DNA of 12,576 nucleotides from positions 1-12,576 of the forward strand of contig JAEWNX010000259.1 of the NCBI GenBank assembly GCA_023461135.1, written 5' to 3'. The translations under genes were made by a program, and so were the position numbers. This stretch comes from Pseudomonadota bacterium (GTDB lineage Bacteria; Pseudomonadota; Alphaproteobacteria; Caulobacterales; Aquidulcibacteraceae). Below the pieces are notes generated by a model. The model made no database searches. It worked only from the letters and a program-made list of their open reading frames with translations, and was not told where the DNA came from. Positions within the stretch are counted from its first letter, which is position 1. Every line of letters starts with the position of its first letter. This document shows, piece by piece, positions 1-7,051 of this stretch.

Positions 1-773
1 GCCATCAGCAGCAGAGCGAGGCCGGTGTACATGCTGTAGCCCATCGGCTCGTCCGCATCGGGCTCGATGCCCGCGATGGTCGCCAGGTAAAAACCGAGAA
101 AGCCGACCGCAACTGGCGTGGCGATGATGATTGCTAGTGTGCCAAACCAGCCGATTGCGAACGGGCCCCATAAGCCTTTCTGCGGAGACTGGCCATCGTT
201 GACGAACTCGAACGGCTGATCGCCGAAGCGCGTGTTCCCCCACATGAGGCGCGCCCGGTTCATGCGCGCGGCCGGGGTGTACCAGCCAAGCGACAAAACC
301 TGCAGCACCCACCAGCCCCACGAGGCGGCGGCAAAGGCCCAGGCCGAACCCGCCAATCCCATGCGGATGCCGCGCCAGCGCGTGCGCGAAAGCTGGTAGC
401 GCCGCATCCAGTAGCGCGCGGCGGCGATCAGCGGCACGAGGATCACCCAGAATCCGAAGCCCAGCCACGCAGCGGTCACTGGGTTCATCACCAGCGGCGC
501 GATGTAGGCGACGAACACCCAAGGCAGAAAGAATGTCGGCAGGGCGATTATGAAGCCGCGCACGAGCTCCCAGGCGCTGCCGGTGTACTCGAGGGGATCG
601 CCCATCACCCAAGCGCGCGACCAGAGCCGGCGGCGCATCGAGGTGCGCGCCCAGAAACGGTAAAGCGTGAGCGTAATGAGTGTGAGAAACGCATTTTTCA
701 GCGCAAGACCGAGCACGTTGAAAAACCTGCCCGTATGACTGAAGGGTTGCGCTTCCGCCGCTTCGACCGTCAT
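1..773 (-). CDS. DUF898 (YjgN-like) multi-pass membrane protein, 3' end cut by window edge
   Basis: The reading frame starts at ATG 773-771 and runs off the window, giving 257 residues. It is strongly hydrophobic, with membrane segments near residues 20-38, 73-98, 102-120, 143-162 and 205-233. Two basic 'turn' segments resemble each other: residues 34-65 (TLTLYRFWARTSMRRR, then GDPLEYTG) and 161-192 (SLGWYTPAARMNRAR, then GDQPFEF). Between them lies YQLSRTRWRGIRMGL (126-140). These repeated W/Y-x-A-R and SRTRWRGI motifs are typical of the DUF898/YjgN family of inner-membrane proteins, whose function is unknown. A short purine stretch (GGGGA, 782-778) four bases before the ATG could be the ribosome site. 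The gene diverges from the small basic gene at 827. Family assignment is from remembered motifs; the C-terminus is not visible. Confidence 0.8.
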   Translation of the reverse strand, partial: MTVEAAEAQPFSHTGRFFNVLGLALKNAFLTLITLTLYRFWARTSMRRRLWSRAWVMGDPLEYTGSAWELVRGFIIALPTFFLPWVFVAYIAPLVMNPVTAAWLGFGFWVILVPLIAAARYWMRRYQLSRTRWRGIRMGLAGSAWAFAAASWGWWVLQVLSLGWYTPAARMNRARLMWGNTRFGDQPFEFVNDGQSPQKGLWGPFAIGWFGTLAIIIATPVAVGFLGFYLATIAGIEPDADEPMGYSMYTGLALLLM

Positions 774-826
774 CTTGTCCCCGCACCCCAGCGTAGCCTT
801 CCAGGTCCATCCGGTCGATGCTTGAG

Positions 827-937
827 ATGAGTAAACAACCCCCGCCGAAAAGCCCCCGCGAGCAGCGCCTGGCGGAGGCCCTCAAGCGCAACATCGCCCG
901 CCGCAAAGCGGCGCAGAAGCCGGAGAAGAAAAGCTAA
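827..937 (+). CDS. Small basic protein (36 aa) upstream of murA, function unknown
   Basis: This short frame runs from ATG 827 to TAA 935-937. The product starts MSKQPPPKSPREQRLAEA and ends in a lysine/arginine-rich helix (RNIARRKAAQKPEKKS). An in-frame ATG at 818 would add three residues; neither start has a convincing ribosome site. I recall similar 35-60 residue proteins, with a proline-rich start followed by QRLAEAL-x-x-N-(I/L)-x-RRK, just upstream of murA in other alphaproteobacteria, which is why I call it a gene. The amphipathic basic helix suggests contact with RNA, DNA or membrane, but no function is known to me. It is co-oriented with murA, 105 bases upstream of it. Confidence 0.6.
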   Translation: MSKQPPPKSPREQRLAEALKRNIARRKAAQKPEKKS

Positions 938-978
938 TCAGCCATACGTGGCAGAGGCGAACCGGTCCGACCGCCGCC

Positions 979-1007
979 TTGCTTGGGCCGCCAACGCACC
1001 CCATAAC
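979..1007 (+). promoter_or_regulatory. Weak candidate promoter for murA
   Basis: TTGCTT (979-984) and CATAAC (1002-1007) are separated by 17 bases, a sigma-70-like layout with three and four consensus matches. It is the best candidate I see in the 105-base gap before murA, but it is weak. The GGAGGGG at 1020-1026 lies 16 bases before the ATG, too far to be a normal ribosome site, and sits in the loop of a 5-bp inverted repeat (CCGGC 1012-1016, GCCGG 1026-1030). Confidence 0.25.
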
Positions 1008-1042
1008 CTGCCCGGCGGCGGAGGGGCCGGCGAAAGAGCAGT

Positions 1043-2323
1043 ATGGACCGTATCGTCATCACGGGCGGAGCGCCCCTCAACGGAACTATCCCGATCTACG
1101 GGGCGAAGAATTCGGCGCTGAAGCTGCAGGCGGCGGCGCTGCTGTCGGCCGAGCCGCTGATGCTCGAAAACATGCCCGACCTCGCCGACACGCGCTTCAT
1201 GGCGCAGCTTTTGAGGTCGCTCGGCGTCGACATCACCTGGATCAAGGAAACGCGCACCATCCGCATGCATGCGGCGGAAATCCTATCGACGATCGCGCCG
1301 TACGACCAAGTGCGGAAGATGCGGGCCTCGTTCAACGTGCTGGGGCCGCTGTTGGCGCGCGTGGGCCACGCGACGGTGTCGCTGCCCGGGGGGTGCGCGA
1401 TCGGCGCACGGCCTGTGGATTTGCACTTGAAGGCGTTCGAAGCGATGGGCGCCGATATCGTCATCGAGCAAGGCTACGTGAAAGCAGCCGCGCTGCGCGG
1501 GCTGAAGGGCGCCGAGATCGAGTTTCCGTTCGTGTCCGTCGGCGCGACCGAGCACGCGATGCTGGCGGCCGTGCTCGCCAAGGGCGAGACCGTGCTGAAG
1601 AACGCGGCGCGCGAACCGGAGATCGCCGACCTAGCCGATTGCCTCAACGCCATGGGCGCCAAGGTTGAAGGCGCGGGCACGAGCGAGATCAATATCCAAG
1701 GCGTCGCCTCGCTCGGCGGCGCCAAGCATAAGGTCGTCGCCGACCGCATCGAGGCCGGGACCTTTGCGTGCGCCGTCGCAGCGACGGGCGGCAACGTTTT
1801 GCTCGCCGGCGCGCGCTTCGAGCACTTGGGCGCGCTGATCAAGTTGCTGCGCGATGCCGATGTAACTGTCGATGCGGAGGGCCGCGGACTTCGCGTCGTG
1901 CGCAAGAAGAGCGGACGGATCAAAGCCGCTGATATCAACACCGAGCCTTTCCCCGGCTTCCCAACCGACTTGCAGGCGCAGGCCATGGCGCTCCTGTGCA
2001 CGGCGGAGGGCGAGTCGCACATTCGCGAGACGATCTTCGAGAACCGTTTCATGCACGCGCCGGAGCTGTCGCGCCTTGGCGCGCAGATCGCGGTGCACGG
2101 CAACGAAGCGGTGGTCACGGGCGTTCCCAAGCTCATTGGCGCGCCGGTGATGGCGACGGATTTGCGCGCGTCGGTGAGCTTGGTCGTCGCGGGCTTGGCG
2201 GCAGAGGGCGAGACGACCGTGAACCGCGTATATCACCTCGACCGCGGCTTCGAAAACTTGGAAGCGAAGCTCGCGGCGTGCGGGGCGCAGATCAAGCGCG
2301 TCAGGGAAGAAGAGTACGCATGA
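1043..2323 (+). CDS. murA: UDP-N-acetylglucosamine 1-carboxyvinyltransferase MurA
   Basis: MurA catalyses the first committed step of peptidoglycan synthesis in the cytoplasm, moving enolpyruvate from PEP to UDP-GlcNAc. The 426-residue length is normal for the family. GAKNS (20-24) carries the substrate-binding Lys22/Asn23. The loop [13 protein letters not shown] (114-126) holds the catalytic Cys118, the counterpart of E. coli Cys115, so the enzyme is predicted to be fosfomycin-sensitive at this residue. GFPTDLQAQ (305-313) has the Asp corresponding to E. coli Asp305, and RGFENLE (401-407) carries the conserved Arg near the C-terminus. The ATG at 1043 matches the usual family N-terminus (MDRI...GGAPL). 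Its ribosome site is weak (AGAGCAG just upstream). The stop overlaps the DUF2948 start by 4 bases, so this is probably the first gene of the downstream operon. Confidence 0.97.
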   Translation: MDRIVITGGAPLNGTIPIYGAKNSALKLQAAALLSAEPLMLENMPDLADTRFMAQLLRSLGVDITWIKETRTIRMHAAEILSTIAPYDQVRKMRASFNVLGPLLARVGHATVSLPGGCAIGARPVDLHLKAFEAMGADIVIEQGYVKAAALRGLKGAEIEFPFVSVGATEHAMLAAVLAKGETVLKNAAREPEIADLADCLNAMGAKVEGAGTSEINIQGVASLGGAKHKVVADRIEAGTFACAVAATGGNVLLAGARFEHLGALIKLLRDADVTVDAEGRGLRVVRKKSGRIKAADINTEPFPGFPTDLQAQAMALLCTAEGESHIRETIFENRFMHAPELSRLGAQIAVHGNEAVVTGVPKLIGAPVMATDLRASVSLVVAGLAAEGETTVNRVYHLDRGFENLEAKLAACGAQIKRVREEEYA

Positions 2324-2757
2324 GCGGCATGCTGAAATTGATGGCCGAGGACGCCGCCGACCTCGACATCATCGCAGCCGCCGCCCAGGACGCGCTGCTC
2401 CGCGTTGGCGATGTGAGTTACGACCGGCAGGCGCGCCGCTTTGCGGCGCTGATCAACCGCTTCCGCTGGGAACAAGCTGGCGAAAAGGGGCCGTTCGAGC
2501 GCGTGCGATCGGCGCTGTCCTTCGAAAGCGTGCTTTCGGTGAAGAGCCGCAAAGTGCGCATGGATTCGCCGGATGCCGTCGCCTCGCTTCTTTCGGTCAG
2601 CTTCCTGCCCGACGCCGAGCCGCCCGGCGGCAACGTGCGGCTGGTGTTCGCCGGCGGCGGCGAGATCGCGCTCAAAGTCGAATGCCTTGACGCGCTGTTG
2701 ATGGACATGGGCGCCGCCTGGCGCACGCCGCGCCGGCCCGATCACGAAAAGGCGTAA
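2320..2757 (+). CDS. DUF2948 family protein, function unknown
   Basis: A 145-residue soluble protein that starts at the ATG overlapping the murA stop (ATGA). It matches my memory of DUF2948, a family largely confined to alphaproteobacteria and usually directly downstream of murA. Landmarks are [11 protein letters not shown] (5-15), [11 protein letters not shown] (24-34), the central [10 protein letters not shown] (43-52), the repeated-looking [15 protein letters not shown] (62-76), LVFAGGGEI (108-116) and VECLDALL (120-127). There is no signal peptide or membrane segment. No biochemical role is known to me. The constant linkage to murA and, in relatives, to hisD and UPF0262 says only that it is co-expressed with housekeeping genes. 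In relatives hisD commonly follows this gene; here UPF0262 follows after 3 bases. Confidence 0.9.
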   Translation: MSGMLKLMAEDAADLDIIAAAAQDALLRVGDVSYDRQARRFAALINRFRWEQAGEKGPFERVRSALSFESVLSVKSRKVRMDSPDAVASLLSVSFLPDAEPPGGNVRLVFAGGGEIALKVECLDALLMDMGAAWRTPRRPDHEKA

Positions 2758-2760
2758 AGC

Positions 2761-3237
2761 GTGAGCGAAGAGCGCAACAGGCTCCTCGACGTTACGCTGG
2801 ATGAGAGCTCCCTCGCGCCGGCGTCCACCAACGCCGAGCACGAACGGCGCATCGCGCTGTTCGACCTGAAGGAAGCGAACTCCTTCGAAGTCGTCGGCGA
2901 AACGCGCGGCCCGTACCTGCTGCTGCTCTCCCTGGCCGAAGGCCGGCTGGCGCTCGACGTGAGCACAGAGCAAGGCGAGCGCGTGTGCCTGCATCACGTG
3001 TCGATGTCGGCGCTCAGGAAGCTGATCAAGGACTACGTTTTCATCTGTGACAGCTATCACAATGCTATCCGCACCGCGGCGCCGAGCCAGATCGAAGCGA
3101 TCGACATGGGCCGGCGTGGGCTGCACAACGAAGCGGCCGACGTGCTAAGCGAGGCGCTCGGAGACAAGATCAAGGTCGACGTCGAAACCGCGCGGCGCCT
3201 GTTCACGCTCGTCTGCGCCCTGCATGTGCGGGGCTGA
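2761..3237 (+). CDS. UPF0262 family protein, function unknown
   Basis: A 158-residue soluble protein beginning at GTG 2761, three bases after the DUF2948 stop; AAAAGG at 2747-2752, eight bases upstream, supports this start. The family hallmarks are RLLDVTLDE (7-15), EHERRIALFDL (26-36), the SFEVVGETRGPYLLLLSLAEGRL block (41-63), DYVFICDSYHNAIRTA (91-106) and the near-invariant IEAIDMGRRGLHNE (111-124), followed by the C-terminal RRLFTLVCALH (145-155). UPF0262 is an alphaproteobacterial family without a known activity. It normally sits between hisD and a low-molecular-weight phosphatase-like gene; the downstream neighbour here fits this order and hisD is missing. Confidence 0.93.
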   Translation: MSEERNRLLDVTLDESSLAPASTNAEHERRIALFDLKEANSFEVVGETRGPYLLLLSLAEGRLALDVSTEQGERVCLHHVSMSALRKLIKDYVFICDSYHNAIRTAAPSQIEAIDMGRRGLHNEAADVLSEALGDKIKVDVETARRLFTLVCALHVRG

Positions 3238-3243
3238 CGCGCC

Positions 3244-3696
3244 ATGGAAGGGGCGTCGCCGAAGAGCGTGCTATTCGCCTGCACGCACAATGCGATCCGC
3301 TCGCCCATGGCTGCTGGTCTCCTGCGCCTTCGCTTCGGACCGCTGATGCGTGTGGATTGCGTCGGCGTGCGCCCGCACGAGGAAGTTTCGGCGATGGCCG
3401 CGTTCGTGATGGACGAACTGGGCGGTGACATCTCCAAGCATCGCCCCAAAGGGTTCGAGGCATTCGCCGAGAACGAGGACGGGCCGTTCGACCTCATCGT
3501 CTCGCTCAGTCCGGAGGCGCATCACCACGCGCTCGGACGCGTCCCGGAACTGGGGCTCGCCGCCGAGTATTGGCCCACCTTTGATCCCTCCCTGGCGGAA
3601 GGCTCGCGCGAGCAGATTCTGATGGAATACCGGACCGTGCGGGATGGCCTGGACCGGCGCATCGCAGACCGTTTCCCGCGCCCGTCGACGGGATAG
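3244..3696 (+). CDS. Low-molecular-weight protein-tyrosine-phosphatase / ArsC-like protein
   Basis: A 150-residue protein with the LMW-PTP fold signature. The P-loop [15 protein letters not shown] (9-23) contains C13-x5-R19 followed by Ser20, the phosphate-binding nucleophile motif. The general-acid Asp is probably Asp114 in WPTFDPS (110-116). [10 protein letters not shown] (62-71) is also typical of the fold. The family includes tyrosine phosphatases and thioredoxin-linked arsenate reductases. This alphaproteobacterial clade is often labelled arsenate reductase, but no ars genes are nearby, and its fixed place between UPF0262 and infA argues for a housekeeping substrate. The extra redox cysteines of thioredoxin-type ArsC are not obvious; only Cys13 and Cys39 are present. 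It starts 6 bases after UPF0262 without a clear ribosome site, so coupling is likely. Confidence 0.85.
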   Translation: MEGASPKSVLFACTHNAIRSPMAAGLLRLRFGPLMRVDCVGVRPHEEVSAMAAFVMDELGGDISKHRPKGFEAFAENEDGPFDLIVSLSPEAHHHALGRVPELGLAAEYWPTFDPSLAEGSREQILMEYRTVRDGLDRRIADRFPRPSTG

Positions 3697-3713
3697 GTCC
3701 GACCCCCTATAAG
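3685..3713 (+). promoter_or_regulatory. Candidate sigma-70-like promoter for infA and downstream genes
   Basis: TCGACG (3685-3690), a four-of-six match to TTGACA, lies 17 bases before TATAAG (3708-3713), a five-of-six match to TATAAT. Initiation near 3720 would leave a leader of about 24 bases containing the GGAG ribosome site at 3735-3738. This would give infA expression independent of murA. A CcrM-type GANTC site (GATTC, 3728-3732) falls in the leader. Confidence 0.5.
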
Positions 3714-3743
3714 GCCCCCGCCGCCACGATTCACGGAGACCGA

Positions 3744-3962
3744 ATGGCCAAGGAAGAACTACTGGAATTTACCGGAACGGTGATGGAGCTTTTGCCCAAC
3801 GCCACCTTCCGGATCGAGCTCGAGAACGGACACCAGATTATCGGTCACACAGCCGGCAAGATGCGCAAGAACCGCATCCGGGTGCTGGCTGGCGACAAGG
3901 TGCTTGTGGAGATGAGCCCCTATGATCTGACCAAGGGGCGCGTCACGTATCGGTTCAAATGA
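3744..3962 (+). CDS. infA: Translation initiation factor IF-1
   Basis: The 72-residue protein is full length and reads as a canonical IF-1: [20 protein letters not shown] at the start, then [19 protein letters not shown] (29-47), [17 protein letters not shown] (50-66) and the ending YRFK. IF-1 is a single S1/OB-fold protein that binds the ribosomal A site during initiation and aids IF-2 and IF-3. The start has a good ribosome site, GGAG at 3735-3738 with five bases to the ATG. The gap before it holds a candidate promoter, unlike most junctions in this run. The stop overlaps the next gene by ATGA. In relatives infA is commonly followed directly by maf; here an SDR gene lies between. Confidence 0.98.
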   Translation: MAKEELLEFTGTVMELLPNATFRIELENGHQIIGHTAGKMRKNRIRVLAGDKVLVEMSPYDLTKGRVTYRFK

Positions 3963-4831
3963 CAAAGGGTTCGCTCGACCGCGCCGTCGTCGTGACGGGC
4001 GCCTCCACCGGCATCGGCCGCGCCGCCGTCGCGAAAGCCGTGCGCGAAGGCGCGCACGTGTTCGCCAGCGTGCGCAAGGAAGCGGACGCGCAGAGCTTAC
4101 GGGATGAGTTCGGTGAAGCGGTGACCCCGCTTCTGTTCGATGTGGCGGATGAAACCGCGGTGCGTGCTGGCGCGGCCCGGGTGGCGCAAGCGCTAGGCGA
4201 CCGGCGCTTGTTCGGCCTCGTGAACAATGCCGGCATCGCGGTGCCCGGGCCGTTGCTGCACTTGGACACGGACGAGCTGCGCCGCCAATTCGAGATCAAT
4301 CTATTCGGCGTGCATAATGTCACGCGCGCCTTCGCGGACGTGCTTGGCGCCGAGCCGAACCGAACCGGCAAACCCGGCCGCATCGTTATGATTTCATCCG
4401 TCGGCGGACAGAACGGCGCGCCGTTCGTGGGGCCGTATGCGTCGTCCAAGTTTGCGCTCGAAGGTTATTCGCAATCGCTGCGCCGCGAGCTGATGCTGTA
4501 CGGCATCGATGTCATCGTTATCGGCCCTGGCGCGATTGCGACGCCGATCTGGGACAAGGCCGAACAAGGCGACCTGAAGCGCTTTTCCAACACGCCATAC
4601 GCGCCGATGCTGGAAGGCGTGGCGAACTACATGGTGACACAGGGCCGCAAAGGGCTGCCGCCGTCGGACGTCGGCGATCTGATCTGGCGCTGCCTGACCG
4701 ATGCCAATCCCAAAGTGCGCTATCATATCCTGCGCAATGCGTTCATGGATCGCACGCTGCCGAAGCTCATGAATCCGCGCACGGTTGACCGCATCTACGC
4801 CAAGCGGCTGGGCTTTCCGAAGCGGCCATGA
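3959..4831 (+). CDS. Short-chain dehydrogenase/reductase (classical SDR), substrate unknown
   Basis: A 290-residue Rossmann-fold oxidoreductase. TGASTGIG (13-20) is the nucleotide-binding glycine motif, NNAG (89-92) stabilises the central sheet, and the catalytic set is Ser147 in ISSVGG, Tyr160 and Lys164 in [15 protein letters not shown] (189-198) is the segment after the active site. A basic Arg39/Lys40 after the second strand (ASVRK) hints at NADP(H) preference. The closest remembered relatives are retinol or hydroxysteroid dehydrogenase-like SDRs; the substrate cannot be inferred. The longer C-terminal part (residues 200-290) is usual for that subgroup. Both ends overlap neighbours by ATGA (infA before, maf after), so translation is probably coupled. 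The start has no evident ribosome site of its own. Confidence 0.92.
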   Translation: MTKGSLDRAVVVTGASTGIGRAAVAKAVREGAHVFASVRKEADAQSLRDEFGEAVTPLLFDVADETAVRAGAARVAQALGDRRLFGLVNNAGIAVPGPLLHLDTDELRRQFEINLFGVHNVTRAFADVLGAEPNRTGKPGRIVMISSVGGQNGAPFVGPYASSKFALEGYSQSLRRELMLYGIDVIVIGPGAIATPIWDKAEQGDLKRFSNTPYAPMLEGVANYMVTQGRKGLPPSDVGDLIWRCLTDANPKVRYHILRNAFMDRTLPKLMNPRTVDRIYAKRLGFPKRP

Positions 4832-5379
4832 CGCGCCTTATCCTCGCCAGCGCCAGTCCGCGCAGGCTGGCGCTCTTGGCGCAGATCGGCATCACGCCGG
4901 ACGACGTGATCGCCGCCGACATCGACGAAACGCCGCTGAAGAAGGAAACGCCGCGGGTGCTGGCGGTCAGGCTCGCGCGCGCGAAGGCGGACGCGGTGAA
5001 GGCGGAGGGACGCGTGCTCGCGGCGGACACTGTCGTCGCCGTTGGGCGGCGCGTATTGCCCAAGGCGGAGACGGAAAGAGAAGCGCGCGATTGCCTTGCG
5101 TTGCTCTCGGGGCGTGGGCACCGCGTCTACACAGGCGTTGCGCTGAAGGCGGCTGGTGGGGTGCGAACGCGGCTCGTCGAAACGCGTGTGACGTTCAAAG
5201 TGCTCTCCGCGGCGGAGATCGACGCATACATCGCCAGCGGCGAGTGGAAGGGCAAGGCGGGGGGCTACGCCGCGCAGGGGCTCGCGGGTCGTTACGTCAC
5301 CAACATCGTCGGCTCTTACTCGAACATTGTCGGCTTGCCGCTCTTCGAAACCGCCAGCTTGCTCGAAGGCGCCGTATGA
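4828..5379 (+). CDS. maf: Maf family nucleoside triphosphate pyrophosphatase
   Basis: A 183-residue cytoplasmic house-cleaning enzyme that hydrolyses nucleoside triphosphates to monophosphates and pyrophosphate; family members act on dTTP, UTP or modified nucleotides. The N-terminal [10 protein letters not shown] (4-13) is the substrate loop, AADTVV (65-70) carries the catalytic Asp67, [12 protein letters not shown] (93-104) and [13 protein letters not shown] (139-151) are the other conserved blocks, and [11 protein letters not shown] (162-172) is the C-terminal signature. The KAGGY form suggests the YhdE-type (dTTP/UTP) subgroup, a family-based inference. It starts inside the SDR stop (ATGA) and its own stop overlaps the RNase E/G start in the same way. 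The tract maf - RNase E/G - yacG is a recurrent order in this class. Confidence 0.95.
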   Translation: MTRLILASASPRRLALLAQIGITPDDVIAADIDETPLKKETPRVLAVRLARAKADAVKAEGRVLAADTVVAVGRRVLPKAETEREARDCLALLSGRGHRVYTGVALKAAGGVRTRLVETRVTFKVLSAAEIDAYIASGEWKGKAGGYAAQGLAGRYVTNIVGSYSNIVGLPLFETASLLEGAV

Positions 5380-6458
5380 GCGAGCGGCTGGAGACGTGGA
5401 TCGACGCGGCGATCGGCGAGACGCGCGAGGCGCTCGTGCGCGAGGGCCGGCCCATCGCGTTGCGCATCGCACGTGCAAGCGACGAGGGCCGGCGCGCGCG
5501 ATGGGGCGAAGTGTATTGCGCGCGGGTGCGGGAAGTCGATCGCCGGCGACGCGGCGTTTTCCTCGATCTGGGATTGCGCGACCAACAGGGCTTTTTGCCG
5601 CTTGGCGATGACGGCCGCGCCCGCATCAGGCGCGATCGCGTGGCGCTGACCGAGGGCGCGGGCGTCGTCGTTGGCGTGACGCGCGAAGCGGCGCGCGGCA
5701 AGAACCCAGTGGTCGAACTCCAGGACACTGGGCACGACGGCGAGGCGCCGCATCTCATCGGCCGTCACGACGTGGACGAGGAGCTGGTGCTGGCAAAGCC
5801 TGCCGACGCGGCGATGCGCGCCAGGCTCGACGCGGCGATTGAGGATGCGCTTGCGCGCACTGCGCCCATTCCCGGCGGCGGCGCGCTGACGATTGAACCG
5901 ACAGCGGCGCTGGTTGCCATCGATGTGGACGCGGGCGGGCGCGCGGGCAGCAGCGATCCAGAACGCTTCGCACTCGATCTCAACGTAGCGGCCGCGCAGG
6001 AGGCTGCGCGTCAAATCCGCCTGCGCGGTCTCGGCGGCCTCATCGCCATTGATTTTGTGTCCATGCGGGCCAAGTCGCACGCGAAGCAGTTGGAGGAAGC
6101 GGTGCGCGCTGCATTCGCCGACGATCCCTGGAGCGTGCAGTTCGGGTCTTTATCGCGTTTTGGCGTGTTCGATCTCGCTCGTGCGCAACTGCGGACGCCG
6201 TTACACGAGCAGATGCGCGACGCCGATGGGCGCTTGAGCGTGGAGACCGTCGCGCTGATGGCGCTGCGCGCGATCGAGCGTGAGGCGCGAGCGCAGACGG
6301 GCCGGCAGATCGCCTGCACGGTTGCCCCTGAAGTGAAGGCTTGGCTCGACGCCGGCGAGATCGACTGGCGTAGCGAACTCTCCAACCGCATCGGCATGCG
6401 CTGGACCATCGACGCAGCGCCCGGCCCGCGTGACAAGATTGATGCGAGGGCCCTATGA
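5376..6458 (+). CDS. Compact ribonuclease E/G family protein
   Basis: A 360-residue endoribonuclease of the RNase E/G family, starting at the ATG that overlaps the maf stop. An S1-like segment ([12 protein letters not shown] at 44-55, then [17 protein letters not shown] at 61-77) precedes the DNase I-like catalytic core. The probable metal-binding acids are Asp183/Asp185 in AIDVDAG and Asp226 in [25 protein letters not shown] (258-273) matches the family's SRFGL-x-E-x-(S/T)R segment. It is much shorter than E. coli RNase E or RNase G, and the CPxC zinc-link cysteines that bridge subunits in those enzymes are absent; only Cys48 and Cys314 occur. Alphaproteobacteria usually encode a full RNase E elsewhere plus this short paralog beside maf. 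Whether it is an active RNase G or has a specialised role is not known from sequence. Confidence 0.9.
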   Translation: MSERLETWIDAAIGETREALVREGRPIALRIARASDEGRRARWGEVYCARVREVDRRRRGVFLDLGLRDQQGFLPLGDDGRARIRRDRVALTEGAGVVVGVTREAARGKNPVVELQDTGHDGEAPHLIGRHDVDEELVLAKPADAAMRARLDAAIEDALARTAPIPGGGALTIEPTAALVAIDVDAGGRAGSSDPERFALDLNVAAAQEAARQIRLRGLGGLIAIDFVSMRAKSHAKQLEEAVRAAFADDPWSVQFGSLSRFGVFDLARAQLRTPLHEQMRDADGRLSVETVALMALRAIEREARAQTGRQIACTVAPEVKAWLDAGEIDWRSELSNRIGMRWTIDAAPGPRDKIDARAL

Positions 6459-6631
6459 GCGCAAAAAAATGCGTCATCTGTGGCAAGCCGCAGGATGAGA
6501 AGTATCGCCCCTTCTGCTCGAAGCGGTGCGCGGACGTCGATCTCAACCGTTGGTTCTCGGGCGGCTACGCGATCCCGGCGGAAGAAGAGCGCGAACCGGG
6601 CGACGAAGATCCGGCGGACGAAAGACGCTAG
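6455..6631 (+). CDS. yacG: DNA gyrase inhibitor YacG, zinc-binding
   Basis: A 58-residue protein beginning at the ATG that overlaps the RNase E/G stop. Four cysteines (Cys6, Cys9, Cys21, Cys25) form a zinc site in the order CxxC...CxxxC. The segments YRPFCSKRCADVDLNRWF (17-34) and GGYAIP (36-41) are diagnostic for YacG. YacG binds gyrase (GyrB in E. coli) and inhibits its DNA binding. The tail after residue 42 is acidic (EEEREPGDEDPADE), as usual. Its TAG stop lies on a CTAG tetranucleotide whose other strand is the stop of the convergent DUF4112 gene. Confidence 0.93.
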   Translation: MSAKKCVICGKPQDEKYRPFCSKRCADVDLNRWFSGGYAIPAEEEREPGDEDPADERR

Positions 6632-7017
6632 CGCGCGGCGCGCACGCCGCGCCGTTCGAGATCGCGCAGCAACAGGCGGATGTTTCGTGTGTTGGACTTG
6701 TTCGCCATGTCGAACAGGTCGCCGACCAGCGGAATGGCGCCGAGCGCGGTGTCCACCAGGACATTCCAGCCCATGCGCGTCAGCAGCCAGGGCGATGCCC
6801 CGAGCTGGTGCGAGCGCGCGATGATGTAGAGGCCGAGTGCGCCGGTGATCGTGTCGCCGACGCCTGGGACGAGGCCGACCACGGTGTCTAAACCGAAACG
6901 CCATCCCAAGCCGGGAATGCGCCAACGCGAGTCGAGGAGGTCCGCGAGGCGCTCGATGTCGGCGGTGTCGACGACCTCGCGCGCGTGTAGAATCTGAGGC
7001 GTTTCGTTGCGTCCCAT
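6628..7017 (-). CDS. DUF4112 small membrane protein
   Basis: A 129-residue protein matching DUF4112: IERLADLLDSRWRIPG (21-36), FGLDTVVGLVPGVGD (41-55), then a hydrophobic stretch (56-68), NVLVDTALGAIPLVGDLFD (85-103) and ANKSNTRNIRLL (105-116). The two similar G-x-(V/I)-P-x-(V/L)-GD motifs are characteristic; the segments around them (43-68 and 84-104) are probably membrane-embedded. Function is unknown. The ATG at 7017 gives the usual N-terminal length but has no good ribosome site. It lies 34 bases downstream of the xth stop, co-oriented, so it may be read from the xth transcript. Its stop codon shares CTAG (6628-6631) with the stop of yacG. Confidence 0.88.
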   Translation of the reverse strand: MGRNETPQILHAREVVDTADIERLADLLDSRWRIPGLGWRFGLDTVVGLVPGVGDTITGALGLYIIARSHQLGASPWLLTRMGWNVLVDTALGAIPLVGDLFDMANKSNTRNIRLLLRDLERRGVRAAR

Positions 7018-7051
7018 GCCGGAGCAACGAGGCCGGTGATTGCTGGTTCCG

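Noticed and set aside
2233..3126. Long minus-strand open frame (about 297 codons) opposite DUF2948 and UPF0262
   Set aside because: It is antisense to two recognisable families, its composition is arginine/histidine-rich without domain motifs, and such frames are expected at this GC content.
3244..3696. Calling the phosphatase-like gene an arsenate reductase in an arsenic-resistance operon
   Set aside because: No arsenic regulator, transporter or second reductase is nearby; the context is housekeeping genes.
4785..5375. The open frame of the RNase E/G gene continues upstream through the whole of maf, allowing a protein of about 557 residues
   Set aside because: Its translation there is low-complexity Arg/Gly/Ala-rich, typical of an off-frame read of GC-rich coding DNA. 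The ATG at 5376 overlaps the maf stop and begins with normal family sequence.
6011..7027. Minus-strand open frame of about 338 codons across RNase E/G, yacG and DUF4112
   Set aside because: It overlaps three well-supported genes in other frames and has no recognisable domain.
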